Position numbers and translations under genes: made by a program
Notes under the pieces: generated by a model
What the model was told of the DNA's origin: nothing
Seen by the model: the letters and a program-made list of their open reading frames with translations, nothing else
The model's database searches: none
Assembly (NCBI GenBank): GCA_027563935.2
Contig: CM050450.1
Span: 13,251,957 to 13,315,956, forward strand
Source of the DNA: Costus lasius
Lineage: Eukaryota > Streptophyta > Magnoliopsida > Zingiberales > Costaceae
Length of the DNA: 64,000 bases
Direction of reading: 5' to 3'
In this document: one piece after another, positions 21,901 through 33,418 of the stretch
How the letters are laid out: every line of letters starts with the position of its first letter
How positions within the stretch are numbered: position 1 is the first letter of the stretch

Positions 21901-24900
21901 TAAGATAATATATAGTTGATAGGCGTACCGCAAGTGCACGATTTCTATCGAAGTAGTACAAGATTATTGTCCCTAGGGAACTAGGTGTCAAGTACCAACT
22001 TTTAGCATTATTGATAGCTAGACCGATCAAATTTGAAATGAAAGAATCGCACTGGATCTAATTTATCGAATCTAGAAATTGACGACTAATGGGAATTACA
22101 GTTAAAAGAAAGCTTCGGGACTTTAGGTTTCACCTCGTTGAATGTTTTTAAAATAAAACAATAAATGAATCGAATTAGAAACGGATTACCTTCTCTCGAA
22201 GCATAATTTGATAGTAAATTATTTAAGGCGATTAGTCCTATTGTACAGCTTACCTTCTCTCGAAGCGTAAACCGGTGTCTATCTAAGCTACTCTCCTACT
22301 TTCGTGGCTTATTAGCTTAAGGAAGACCCAAAGAGATCTATGATAATCGTTGATCCTCGAGTGATATTGAACGACTCTCGTAATTCAAATCACAAGTCTA
22401 AGTTGGACAGTCGAGTGTTACGATTCACCTCTCGGTACTTCTCGTAACACTTAACACATACATAATGTTCGGCCAAAACACACATACACAATTAAGCGCA
22501 TCCAAATTAGATAAACAAATTACTTGAAAATGTCACTAAAATTCATAAAAGATGTTTTACATATAAAGAATTTTTCGACAGGCTACGCCCAAGTCCCGAA
22601 ATAGGGTTTACTCTATCAAATACATCATTTAACACATGACAACCCTAGAAATTGAATTCAAAAGTGAGGGAAATTACAAAGCAAAGGTAGGAGACGATGA
22701 ATCTTCAGTCTTCTCTCGAAAGCCCCAAAGAAATCTGTTGAATCAAGCCCTTGAACGCAGTTTTCGCCCGTCTTTCACCCTAGTCACGTACCTCGAAGAA
22801 TCGAACCTTGTCACCACCCAAAATCCCAACTTTTATACCTTAATTGACTCCTCTAGCGGTTAGGAATGTTGTATGGGAGTTTTTCCCAATTTTCAGGCTC
22901 CAAGACCATCGGATTTGATGAAAAATTGGTCAGATGGTCACGATGTGCGAACAATGTCATGAGCGTGATGGCCGTCACGGCCAGGCCGTGACAAGTTCAA
23001 CAATCTGTAGCGACGTCTTCACGCCTGTGATGATGATCACGGCTAGGCCGTGAAGAGCTCGTAAACTTCCTGGATGGAGATCACGCCCGTGCTCAATGCT
23101 GATGTTGACTTCGCCGAATTTCCTTCACTTGACGATCACGGCTGTGATCGTCATCACGGGCTGACCGTGCTTGCCGTAATATGATGTCTGGATCTGTGAG
23201 ATGATCACGCCGTGATGGCTGTCACGGCCAAGACATGATCTCCATAGAAAACTCCAAAAAAATTAAAAAATTTTCTGTAACCTCGCTGATATGTGATGAA
23301 TATTCCCATAACTTTAAATCTTTAAAATCTTCATGAAAATGGGATAAAATAACCTGCATTTCACAAACAAACGGAAGAATAGTGAAGATTCCATACTTTA
23401 CGAGAAAAGATACTAAATTAAGTTATAAAACAAGACTTAAGCCTAACATGATGATATGAATGATACTTTAAATCATATAAAAATAACACTCATCAATAGT
23501 AAGCTAAAATTATTAAAATTGTTTACATAATTAAATGACATTCAAATACAAACAAAATAAAATTTTAACAATGCTGTGATTTTTTTTCGCTTCATTTATG
23601 TCTTTTTCCTAAATTGCATGACAGGCTTATGAGGCTTGTGATGATTATGATATCATGCATATTCTCCCAAAGTTGAGCATTATGAATGATCTTCTTTATC
23701 ACCTTCTCGTCCCCCAACTATATTCTTAACTCATAGCCTCATAAAATATAATGTTTTAATTAAGACTTTGAAATGAGAGATTTTAAGGCAATGCCAAGAC
23801 ATAAGATCTTTGTCTTCGTGAAGGTCTACATCATAGAGTGTACTCAAAACTGGTTATAAAAAAAAAGTGATTGGTTGTACCTCTCAACTATCTTTTCACT
23901 AGGTTGAGGGTACTAAATGTTGATTATCAAGCTGATGCTTGTTACGGCCGCATGTCCTTAACATATGTAGTAAAATGGTTCTTTTGAAATTTCCGTTGTT
24001 GCCCCCTCATGATTCGTATAATATGCTAGGGATCGATCTTCCAGTACCACCTCCTTCATGAGACAGTGAATGTATATTGCTTTGTGGTAATTGGCTAAGT
24101 CATGATTGACTTATGGAAGATCACTTTATACTTCGATGATACTCATTTGAGTTGGCTTGGTTCATGCTTAATACAACAAAGTTACTCCAAAATCATTTCA
24201 TTCACCTATTACGCATTGAATCCGTGTATAACACTCTTCTTTATTATTAAAGTAACGAGTGACAAATACATCAGGTGAAACACTAAATCCTAGATCCACT
24301 CTCTTGAATCTTAGATATTGCATGACCAATATTCAACTTCCTTGTGTAAACATCGTCTAGATCACACTTATGTTGCAATGGAAGGGTCTTAGGTTAATAT
24401 CACACTTAGGTTGCACATTCTTTGCATAGCCCTAGTGCTTTTGCACAATTATGGACAGAACATTTTGGCTTGCTAGCAAGGATTTGAAAACCATACTGTA
24501 CAGTTTGTATGGTACGATACCGGTCTGAACGACGACGGGACCCGAAACGGATGTTGGAGCATGGTTCCGAGCGGACGGTGGACGGAGGCAGCCAACGGCA
24601 GTTGACGGCGACTAGAAGCTTCGATTGAAACTTCTGCGTCGAAGCTTCCAGCAGTGGCTAGATTGAAGCTTCCAGCGGTGCCAGAAGCTTTGATTGAAGC
24701 TTCCACGGCTTCTGATGCTAGAAGCTCAATCGAAGCTTTCTGCTATTGACCGCTGCCGCCCTTGCTCGCTAGTGCCGTCCAGGACATATGGTACAGTACC
24801 GGTACTGTACCGATCTGGCGGCTCACCAGACCGAGTCGCCGGACCGGTATTTCAATCATTGCTTACTAGATCCTTATGCATGCTAATGCTTATGTTCAAC

Positions 24901-26738
24901 ATGTGTGATGTTAAAGAGGAACTTGCTATATTGTTGCCCTCTGTTCCTTTGTCATTGCCCACCTCATAGTTGGGTTGTTCAATATTGTGCATCACAGAAG
25001 AGTACTATTCTTCGAAGGACAGAGAATCTTCTTCATCTCATGGACCTTAAGTTGTATTTCCTTGGACGAAAAATTAAGAGGAAAGAGTGAAAAACACATT
25101 AAATCGAGACGGAAAATGCTACTAGATTCAATGTGTTTTCTATTCTTTCCTCTTAGTTTTCAGTCCAAGGAAACACAGCCTTAATGATCGTATCCTTGTG
25201 ACCGTAATGTTAGTTGTCTATGATGCTCATTTGTTCAATGATCAAAGTTGTGTTATTGATTAAACATTGTTTATTGATTTCCTAACAATATAGTTAGTTC
25301 AATGGGTAAATATCTTAGTTATTGATAATGTGGTCATAGGATCACATTCCACTTTAACCACCATCACTTACTTTCTTGCAAGGAAAAAAAGAAGTACATA
25401 TGTGGTAAGGACAAATAAGTTGAAAGATAATTTGGAGGTTAGGTTGATATAGGAGAAATATATGATGAAGATCATCATGATTTATAATTCTTTTATTGTG
25501 CAACATTCATATTCTCTAATGCTCCCCTTGTAAAACTCAAGACAATTAAATTGATGCAACTTTGAATTTAACACTAAAGTTGCGGTTGAGAGAAGGTATC
25601 AATTGGACCACGACAAAAGTTTGTTCTCTATGCATGAGAGTGAATGTAACATATAAGCAACTAAAAGCCAATAAATACACATGCAAAATCTATATCAATC
25701 TGCATACAATAGTAAGGGCACTACTTGTTTGTGCTATGATAAAAATCCAAGAGGCATACAAGTAGCCAAGAATTGCCTAGTTATGCACAATCTATGCCAA
25801 TTTGTATGCAACGGTAAGAGCTGTTTGTTTGTGGAAAAAGGAAGTAATGAGGGTGGTTTGACACACCAAAGAATTGATAGAAAGAGACAACGGTGGAAAA
25901 ACTAGAATTTGAGAAGAAGAAAGTGGGTTGTAGGATTTGCCAACTAGCGAGGGACTGATGGCAAGATTGTTAGCTTTTGAATGTAGTATCTACAACCTGT
26001 GTGGCGTTGTAATTGCTATCGTTTACAAGGTTGTCGATGAACTACTACAAAAGTGGAATGGTGAACAATAAAATAGTTACATGTCGATTCGATACATAGG
26101 GAGGCTGCAGTACAATGATGGAAATATGTAATATGGTAATGTCATGGTGAAAATAATTATGAGACTATGAGATATAATAATATTACATCATTTGTATATT
26201 ATTGAATAATAGTGAGTTGACTGTGTCGTGTGTTGCTAATAATCATCCTTCCATGTATGTCTACTATATTCTCCGTTAGAACAAATCATAAAATAAAAAG
26301 AATATAGGAACTAATTTTTATAATATATTTTGTATATAACAGAATTACATGATCTGCCTGATTCTAACCGGCGGCCCGTCACATGTTTTGATACCAAATT
26401 AGTGATTAACATGTGATAGAGTAGCTAAGTTAGAAGTGTACTTTTACATATTGATTCATCTGGGGAGGTTCATTTATGCCTTTACAAAGAAAAAAAAAAG
26501 GTGCCCACTTCAATGCAATAGCTAACTGTATTTCATTCTTTTCATATGAATGACCTGCGTGATCAGTGGTAATATCATTCGAAGCTTAGCAGATGCAGCG
26601 AACACCGGAGGTTTCCTTTCAGTGCAACAAATTATCTATGACGGCATTGGGTTCTCTGTTGCAGCCGCAGCTACCGCAGCTATTACTATCTATGCTAAGA
26701 GAACTCTTCAAAACCTTCAAGTTGATGAGCTCAGTTAG
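12977..26738 (+). CDS. TVP38/TMEM64 family membrane protein (VTT/DedA domain)
   Basis: Four exons: 12977-13228, 18530-18766, 18844-19061 and 26567-26738, giving 292 residues. The junctions keep frame; exon 3 ends inside the Ser codon completed by exon 4. The first membrane segment is near residues 55-80 ([20 protein letters not shown]). The VTT core runs from about 95 to 240, with [18 protein letters not shown], the glycine-rich [13 protein letters not shown] and the signature [18 protein letters not shown] followed by [12 protein letters not shown] last hydrophobic stretch precedes a short hydrophilic tail. Relatives are Golgi, endosome or ER proteins, and VTT proteins such as TMEM41B and VMP1 are lipid scramblases; the activity here is inferred. 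Introns 1 (5.3 kb) and 3 (7.5 kb) are enlarged by repeats. Confidence 0.92.
13229..15481. other. TVP38 intron 1, left part
   Basis: AT-rich intron sequence with no coding motif or bounded repeat that I can identify. Short open frames (for example 14132-14344) have no recognisable content. Confidence 0.5.
15482..15575 (+). mobile_element. Candidate tRNA-derived SINE
   Basis: It has a box A-like TAGTTCAACTAGG, a box B-like GGGTTTAAACCCC about 35 bp later, and an A-run end. This is the layout of a short interspersed element with an RNA polymerase III promoter. A weaker relative lies at about 25293-25390. Target duplications were not resolved. Confidence 0.4.
16620..18085. repeat. 733-bp tandem duplication in TVP38 intron 1
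   Basis: Two head-to-tail copies, about 16620-17352 and 17353-18085. By eye they differ at roughly ten bases plus the length of one T-run. Each starts TGCTGAATTGCCACAC and ends just before TTTGTGCT. Each carries one GTACC-rich element (about 17137-17235 and 17873-17971). The high identity implies a recent event; assembly duplication is the alternative. Confidence 0.92.
20290..20930. repeat. Irregular repeats in TVP38 intron 3
   Basis: A segment built on ACCATTGAGCAT..TAGGTCCATGACATGATG occurs at about 20310, 20382 and 20703. TTCAATAGAAGCTAAGGGT occurs at about 20491, 20832 and 20900. They look like old local duplications. No coding content was recognised. The flanking stretches 19062-20289 and 20931-21911 showed nothing else I can name. 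Confidence 0.7.
21917..23495 (+). mobile_element. Solo LTR (1579 bp) with ATAGT target duplication
   Basis: It begins TGATAGGCGTACCGCAAGTGCACG, contains CTACTTTCGTGG and GGCTACGCCC blocks, and ends ACTCATCA, so its termini are TGAT...ATCA. The flanking five bases are ATAGT on both sides (21912-21916 and 23496-23500). No internal retrotransposon genes remain, so it is a solo LTR left by recombination. A decayed relative lies at 42678-43980. Between about 22930 and 23240 it carries several near-palindromes on TCACGGCCGTGA. Confidence 0.9.
23501..24477. other. TVP38 intron 3, unassigned stretch
   Basis: AT-rich intron DNA between the solo LTR and the next dispersed repeat. I see no open frame with recognisable content and no bounded repeat. 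Confidence 0.45.
24478..24862. repeat. GTACCGGTAC-flanked repeat with GAAGCTTC-rich core
   Basis: The left edge has ACTGTACAGTTTGTATGGTACGATACCGG and the right edge GGTACAGTACCGGTACTGTACC. Between them lies a GC-rich core repeating GAAGCTTC and its complement. The edges look like degenerate inverted termini of a foldback or MITE-like element. It belongs to the dispersed family listed at several other intron sites. The exact ends are uncertain. Confidence 0.55.
24863..26566. other. TVP38 intron 3, right part
   Basis: AT-rich intron DNA. Apart from a weak SINE-like segment at about 25293-25390 (TAGTTAGTTCAATGGG followed by an A-run), I recognise nothing. It ends at the acceptor before exon 4 at 26567. 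Confidence 0.4.
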
Positions 26739-28166
26739 CAATTGCAAATTCATAATGGTTCCGCAGATCATGTACGTTTGATTATATCTCAAGTGCTTTT
26801 TTCTGATCATTCGATCTCTCTAGGACTCCATCTTGCAAGAATGCAGTAGAATATCGGCTCTGTTCCTTGTGTCGTACAGAATACTATACTCCAGGCTACC
26901 AGAAAGAGAGGAGAAACTTATTGCTTGTGCGTATATCATTAATGCCGATTTTGAATATTTACGCAACTACAAGATATTACCAAATGAAGTTCGTGTGGAT
27001 CATTACTCATCTGTGAATAATATTATTGAGGTATTTGTTGCATTTAGTGTTCATTACATCAATGATCTGAATGTCTCTAGGCTTTCATTTCATTCGAAGG
27101 TAGGACATGCTGAGGTTGAAAGGAGAGCATTTTTATGTATTTTATATTTCAATCTCAATTACAGTGTGTATTGAGCTGATAAAGCACAAGTGCAATTCAG
27201 TGCTTAACCTGCAACGAAGCGCTGTTGTTAAATTTTAAGGGCACAAGTGTTGTACAGCTACAAGTTCTTTTGAAAGGTGCGTTGATGTTTGTTGGCTATT
27301 TTACTTGTTTGTCCTCTTTTGTTATTCAATTGATTGTGGTTTAGATAACATTGGTACGTTGGATACACCGACGGTTCGGGCCCTGCTGGATTCACATCCC
27401 GCGGCGTGTTCACGTACTGACGCCTGTCACATGTTGTTGTGCCACGTCAATATGGCTTGTGAATAAAGCTTCGTACGTGGCACGGATAACAGGCCTTGAC
27501 TTTTGGCAATTTTGTTCCTTCTTTGCAGTATAAAAACTGTCTTCAGAAGCCCCAATCACATCTTATTAACGGAAAAGCACAACGGAACTCGTGAGATGAA
27601 ATTCAAAGAACATCGAATCACATACATAACCAAGCGAATGCACAAAAAAAAAGCCAAATGTGGAGGCGCCTCACAAGACCTACAGCGGCAAGCCTGTACG
27701 TACGGACGAATTCAAATAGAAAAACAAAGAAAGCTGCGACGGCCTGACAATGTCAGAGATTGGAATTGATTTACCATGACATGGCACACACCAACACCAC
27801 TGAGCTGTCTCACACTGACCCACTGTGGATGTAGCCACGCCAGGATCGCAAGCAAGAGTTTGTAGCCATCACCAAGCCGACGCCCACCGCCGTGGTCCAC
27901 CCGCCCAACCCCCCTCCTCTCCTCGTCGCCTCTGAGAAGGAGATGAAAAGGAATGAAGCAGAGACCGCTGCTTCTAATGGCAACTTTTGGCCAACTTGCT
28001 TCACGGGCCACCGCGTTTTTAATTCCCCCTGCCCTCAGCTAATTTCGAAACCAACCAACACTGGACTGGAAAACACCACAGATTTGATTGCAGAGATATA
28101 GAGAGAGACTGAGAGAGAGAGAGGAAAGCAAAAGGTCGTGCCCATCGAACAAAATCTTTTCACATG
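26739..28166. other. Spacer between convergent TVP38 and GRF genes
   Basis: It should hold the 3' UTRs of both genes. No terminator signal could be fixed. The right part (27770-28166) is the probable GRF 3' UTR. No repeat or RNA gene was recognised. Confidence 0.5.
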
Positions 28167-28823
28167 TCAAACATTTTCACAAGCGCTAACGCCCGAGGAT
28201 CTGGCCGCCGCCACGCCAGCCGACAGCAGACGCCGCCCACCAGCCGGAGTACCGATGGACAGCTGGATGCTGCTGCTGCCTTCGCCGCTGCCGGCGGCGA
28301 AGCTCGTAGGACCGCTGCCGGGTTCCGCGGCTCCTGCTTCCACGGGCTTTCTTGAACGGTTGCGGCCGCGGTGCATGTGGCGCTCGCAGTACTTCTGGTC
28401 GGGCACGACGTCTCTGGAGCACCGCCACTTCTTGCCGTCCGTCCTCCGGCACCGCCCGGGCTCCGGCTCCATGCTGTTTCGGTAGTCCAAGAACATGCTC
28501 CCATAGCCCATCACTGCTCCAAGACACCACGAATTTGGTTAGTAATCCAGACTCTTTATGTAAAGGACAAGCAGCAGAGGGTTACAACTACATGAAGGGT
28601 AATGGTAGGGGCCGAAGGAGGAGGCGGCGACGCTCTTCCAGATGGGGAGGACCAGGTGGACGGGCACGGGGAGGCCAGCGGCCATGTACTTGAAGATGAG
28701 CGCCTGGTGCTCCAGCTCCTGCAGCTGCATGAAGGTGAAGGCAGGCTTCGAAGAAGCTTCCAGCCCTCGCCCCAGCCTCAACCCCAACCCCAACCCCAGC
28801 ATCAACGGCGAGGGCGCCGCCAT
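28167..28823 (-). CDS. Growth-regulating factor, short type (QLQ and WRC domains)
   Basis: Two exons on the minus strand, 28823-28592 and 28513-28167, with a 78-bp GT-AG intron, give 192 residues. The QLQ domain (about 29-65) reads [18 protein letters not shown] and [14 protein letters not shown]. The WRC domain (about 92-136) has [13 protein letters not shown] and the C3H set Cys99, Cys109, Cys120 and His123, then a basic RGRNRSRK nuclear signal. GRFs bind DNA through WRC and GIF coactivators through QLQ and promote cell proliferation in growing organs. At 192 residues it lacks the long C-terminal TQL/FFD regions of larger GRFs and resembles the short class. It carries a miR396 site at the end of WRC. 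The start is the first ATG after an in-frame stretch without ATG. Confidence 0.92.
28338..28359 (-). promoter_or_regulatory. miR396 target site in the GRF mRNA, one-base variant
   Basis: The mRNA strand reads CCGTTCAAGAAAGCCCGTGG then AA. It matches the canonical GRF site CCGTTCAAGAAAGCCTGTGG then AA except for one C in place of T, opposite miR396 position 7. It lies where WRC codes NRSRKPVE, the standard site in plant GRFs. The seed mismatch may weaken regulation. Confidence 0.85.
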
Positions 28824-29829
28824 AGTCACAAGCTCTTCCAACGTGCAAGAAACCAACAAGGGTAGGGCGTCACCACCAAATCAAAATCAAAGAGAGGGAA
28901 GGACTCACTGAAGCGCGCGCGGAGTACCTGTTTCGTCTGAGGAGATCAGGCACGCGCGCGCGATCTTATGAGGCGGCGACGATACGGGCGAGTCTTGTTC
29001 TTTTTCTTCGTGTTCCAGCGGCGACGGCGGCGATTCATGCTCCTGCATCATGATCCGGAATCAACGACAGAGAACACGGAGGCAGCGCACGCACGATCAA
29101 GACGAACTCCACCCACGCGGAGAGGTGAGAGATGCAAGCTCCTTTTCTTCTCTCTAACGCTGCGGCCACATTAACACTGATTAGACGGCTCAGTTAGCCA
29201 GCCATCCACTGATCGACATGCTTGGGGAATAAAAAGAACAATGGAGCAGCGGCCTGCAGGACAAGCCACCGTGACGCCGTCAGTTACCAACCCGTCGACG
29301 AGTTCACGTTACAGCTCGAGTCGAGAAAGCTTCAAAAGAACCGGCCTGGTAATTTCTGAAATCGGTCCTTAACAATAATTAATATTAGAAATCAGTCTTT
29401 TCTTTAGATAAGGATGATAGCATGTGTCCTATAGTTTGATAATGATTATTAGTAGGGGCTGGAACTGAAGGATGTAGCGAAGATAACGGCGGCATGTTGC
29501 GACGTTGGCACGGCAGTAATTTGTTGACGATTGCGCGCACAGAGAATTTGGAGCAGACGGTCGTTACTGGCGAGGAGACAGAGGAGTCGTCTGACATTTG
29601 TCAGCCTTGCGCAGAACGAAACATGACATGTCACGCGTGTACGTTACGAAGCCCATCCCGACATAACTACGCGTCGATCATCGAGTGATAAGGCTGGAGG
29701 ATCCGAACCCGCTAACTGCGTCCCTATAATCTAGATCCGCTGGCGTGCTGCACGACGGCACGCACGGACCCAGGCACCACCCAGCTCGTTAAATACATAT
29801 TTAAATAAATTGGGTGAGATATGATGATA
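28824..29829. promoter_or_regulatory. GRF upstream region
   Basis: It contains the GRF 5' leader and promoter, reading leftwards. It is GC-rich near the gene and mixed from 29300. A spliced leader is possible: the minus strand near 28924 has CAG followed by GTACTC. No TATA box was assigned with confidence. Open frames here have no recognisable content. Confidence 0.4.
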
Positions 29830-30300
29830 ATTCAGACATGGCAATTTGGATCGATGATCATAAACGCGTCGTATCAATCATGGCGTAACTCGATTAAATT
29901 AATTTGAATATAATTTATTAGATTAAATTATTTAAATAATATAATCGGATTAACTCGATATGATTTGAATAATTTGTTTATTATTTATATTTTAAATATA
30001 AATAATAAATTAATAAAAAATTTATTAAAAATAATAAAATTTTAAATTTATCGTGGAAGTTAAAATCTGGGTTAAAAGATATTTAGCTTATAAGCTAGCA
30101 ATGAGAGCTAGGTGAGTTTATATTTAAATTTTATATATATATCAATATATAATGTAATCAGGTTAAGCCGGTTAATCCGTTTATAATCCGACACGATCCG
30201 ATTATTTTTGGATCATAAATGGGTTAACTTGTTTATGACCTGAATCCGTTTAATTTCGTGTTGAGTCGGGTTAGGTCAACAGGCGAATTTAAGTTTTGAT
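29830..30300. repeat. Dispersed MITE-like repeat with GGTTAATCCG/CGTGTTGAGTCGGG motifs
   Basis: An AT-rich core lies between blocks such as GCGTAACTCGATTAAATTAA and CGTTTAATTTCGTGTTGAGT. This type of sequence is common in plant intergenic DNA. The ends were not resolved, so the class is uncertain. From 30301 to about 31195 I see only AT-rich DNA. Confidence 0.4.
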
Positions 30301-31194
30301 ATATATATAACGATGATTATTTTGTTATAAATTATAATTTAAATATTGTATGCTATTATTTTTAAATAAAAAATTAATTAAAAAAAAATTTGACAACGTA
30401 TCTTAATTATCACTACATATTATTATAATATCAACTTTTACATTTTTAAATAGTGCTTTTTTATAATTTATATAGTTATTGAAAATATTAGTAGTCTGCA
30501 TGTTTATGTTTGTTTATTATGCCATCTTAAATACATAAAATGCATAGAATAAATATAATGAACATAAAAAATATTGTAGATCTTATTATTTACATTAAAA
30601 AGATAAACTAATATCTAACTATTACAACGTTATAAAAACAATTAAACTTTTGGTTATATTATAATTTTGTGAAATACTATGAATAAATCATGTAATTTTA
30701 AGCATATATTAAAATATTTTTGTTTAATAGTTAATGTATATCCATTATACAATACCACAAACGTAGGAATTCGAAATACAATTAATATATAATATTACAA
30801 AATTTGTAGAATTAAATCATAAAAATTTTATATATCTTCTTGATAAAATGCTTTCAAAAGTATTTTCCCTAACATTTTTATACTTATATTCATGAGGGTT
30901 TGTTTTCATTTGTTTTTTTAATATATGAATTCATTTAAACAAATTATTATTCATTAATAATATTAGATATTTAACGAATTACATTTTCATTATTTTCTGC
31001 AAATAAATATTTAAAAAAATGCAAGAGCTAAGCATGGCGAATTTTATTCTTATGACTTTTAAGATGAAAAATTAAGTATATGTTTTTATTGCTTATTTGT
31101 TATAATACTATTTTCATAATTTTATAGCTAGTTTTTTCTTCACATTTAATGATGATCATGCAATCATACCTCTCAAGACACCACTTTGCTTTAG

Positions 31195-31690
31195 GGGTAG
31201 GCATTCGGATCGATAAAAATTGATAATTATCGATTTACTGATTTATTCAGTAAATTCGGTTTAATTTAATCGATATAAGTATTGGTATCGGTAATATTTT
31301 TTTAATACATCGGTTATCGGTTAAATTTTTTTGATTCAGTAAAAAATTGATTTTATCGATTAAAATTAATATACTTAATTTTACTTACCTGTTTATTAAA
31401 TTCGCTAATTTAATCCGTAAATTTAGTTCGATAAATTACCAAATTTATGGATGTAAATATAAAATTATTAAATTTATTTAATAAATATATTTAAAAATAA
31501 AAATATTATTATATTTATAAGAATAAAATAATTTAAATTGGTTAATCAGTAATTTATCAAATTTACCAAAAATTCAGTTCGGTACCTAGTCGATAATTTT
31601 ATTATTCGGTATCAATTTTAAAATTTTTAGTAAATATTTAATTAATAAATTTGGTTTGATTTATTCGGTATCGATATTTAGTAACTGTCC
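31195..31690. repeat. AT-rich repeat with ATTCGGT/ACCGAAT motifs
   Basis: It starts near GGGGTAGGCATTCGGATCG and ends near TCGGTATCGATATTTAGTAA. It is filled with short inverted motifs around TTCGGT and TTTACCAA. The segment at 37770-38300 opens the same way (GGGGTGAGCATTATG) with comparable inverted motifs, and 57039-57537 shares the GGGGTG start. Probably a non-autonomous DNA element type. Confidence 0.45.
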
Positions 31691-31722
31691 ACCTCTACTT
31701 TGCTTCCTTTGAATAACCTTAA

Positions 31723-32267
31723 GGCCTTGTTTATTTGGATGGATGGAAAGTACAAAGGAAAGAAAAGAATGAAAGAAAGGAAAAATAGATGGATGGAATG
31801 CGTTATAGATTTTCCTTCCTTGTGTTTACTTGGATAGAAAGAAAGTTTGAAGGATTGATATATACACCACAATTTTTATTTTTTTATTCATATTATATAT
31901 ATGTATATAAATATATAATATTATTAAATATTAAATATTAAATACGAGCGACGATGGCGAGGGTAAGCAGCTACTGCATGAACGAGCAATGGTGGCGAGC
32001 TCGAGCAGCGACGACAAGGACGAGTAGTCGAGAAAAGCTCGTATTGAGCGAAAATAAGTAACGGTGCCGTGAAAAGTTAGGTGTGAAGTTAGTAAAGTTA
32101 AGTCATAGTTTCAGCTTTCCGTTCGATTTGGGCAGAAAGCAAATGGAGGGATTAATGACTAACTTTCCCTTCTAAACTATCCATCCGCCCAAGTAAACAA
32201 GTCTATAGTCCTTTCCTTCCTACTTTCTTTTATTTTCTTCTAACTTTCCCCCCAAGTAAACAAGGCC
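31723..32267. mobile_element. Tourist-like MITE (545 bp) with TAA target duplication
   Basis: The left end is GGCCTTGTTTATTTGG and the right end CCAAGTAAACAAGGCC, giving about 16-bp terminal inverted repeats with one difference. TAA flanks both sides (31720-31722 and 32268-32270), as expected for PIF/Harbinger-type insertion. The inside carries a GC-richer stretch (31945-32045) but no transposase, so it is non-autonomous. Confidence 0.8.
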
Positions 32268-32449
32268 TAAAAGAGTTGATTAAGGTCAAATTTTCATATG
32301 ACAAAAGCGATCTCAAAACTATATACCCTCTATTAAACTGCATACCCTCACCCTTAATTTTATAAAGCGAATAATAGAATAATTTGTAAAAATGTATATA
32401 TATATAACAGGCCCTAACATGTTATCCATAAATATTTTGTCATTATATC

Positions 32450-32640
32450 AAGGATCAGCAGAGCTCCACTAATCTCCTCGGGTTAAGAGTCTCTAGCTTA
32501 ACCCGCAAGGTCCAAGGTGTCGAATCCCGGCGCAGCTACCCACATTTGGGCTGCGCCAATTCCATCTACAGCAAGATTCAAACCCTCGACTTGGCCATTA
32601 CTAACCAAGTCCCTCTAAGTTGCGAATTTAAGCTACTTTT
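32450..32640. mobile_element. Candidate tRNA-related SINE
   Basis: The plus strand has a box B-like GGTGTCGAATCCCGG, and the minus strand a box A-like TGGCCAAGTCG with GGGTTTGAATC. It could be one SINE or two fragments. It does not fold as an intact tRNA, so I do not call a tRNA gene. From 32641 to 33240 the DNA is AT-rich with nothing recognised. Confidence 0.3.
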
Positions 32641-33240
32641 AAGCATAAAGTAGTTGAAAAACTATTTAGTAATGAAAAATAGAAGCAGAAAAAAGTAGTA
32701 AAAAAGCAGAAGTTATGAAAGTTACAATTTGATGCTTTTACTGCTTTTTCTCTAAAAAAGTAATTTATATAATTTTATTTAAAAATTTATATATAATTAT
32801 TTTAAATAATTTAAATTTTAACACTAAAAAAAATTAAATATATTATTATTTTAAATAATTTAAAATAATATATTTATTTATTATTTTAAATTTTGACAGC
32901 AGTTAAAAAGTTATTAACCAAATATCTTATATATTTTAATAATGCAGCACAACTTAGCACAGTTATAAAGTTATTAATAGCGAGATCAAACAGACCCTTA
33001 CGATGAAATTTAAGCAAAATAAAATATTGAGATATGATAATCTTATAAATATTATATTTATTGTATTAAGTATTATAGAGTCGTGTATTTATTTTTTAAA
33101 ACATAAAAGGGTATACATGTATCTACCCCAACCAAAGCATAAAATGGAGGGGCATAATGAGATAAATCCAATTCAAATAGTAAATAATAATAAATCAATA
33201 AATTAATAACTCACGCTGCCTTTTTAGTTTTGTAACTTGT

Positions 33241-33418
33241 TCTGGTTCAGGTTCAGGTGGCCAACGTAATCGCACGCCTTTTTCTCCCTCCCCTCGCATT
33301 CACGTCTTTTCTTCTTCATCTCCCGTTCCATGGTTCCAAAATTATCAAACACCAAAAAAGAAACCGCACCCAATCAGAGCGACGTGAGACGACAGAGAAA
33401 GAGGACGAGGAAGAGGCC
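33241..33418 (+). promoter_or_regulatory. PLD leader with an out-of-frame upstream ATG
   Basis: The main frame is open from 33257 but its first ATG is at 33419. Another ATG at 33330 opens a 79-codon frame that runs past the PLD start to 33569 in a different frame. If transcription starts upstream of 33330, scanning ribosomes would meet this upstream frame first. Confidence 0.45.

Noticed and set aside
22930..23240. Palindromic repeats considered as a CRISPR array; likewise the 93-bp units at 54128
   Set aside because: The repeats are imperfect and unevenly spaced, the 93-bp units have no unique spacers, and the DNA is plant nuclear.
27892..28911. Several GC-rich frames on both strands around the GRF gene
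   Set aside because: They are other frames of the GRF exons and leader. Only the minus-strand frames with QLQ and WRC motifs are real.
32450..32640. tRNA gene
   Set aside because: Box B-like sequences are present on both strands but no cloverleaf can be folded. A SINE fragment is the better reading.
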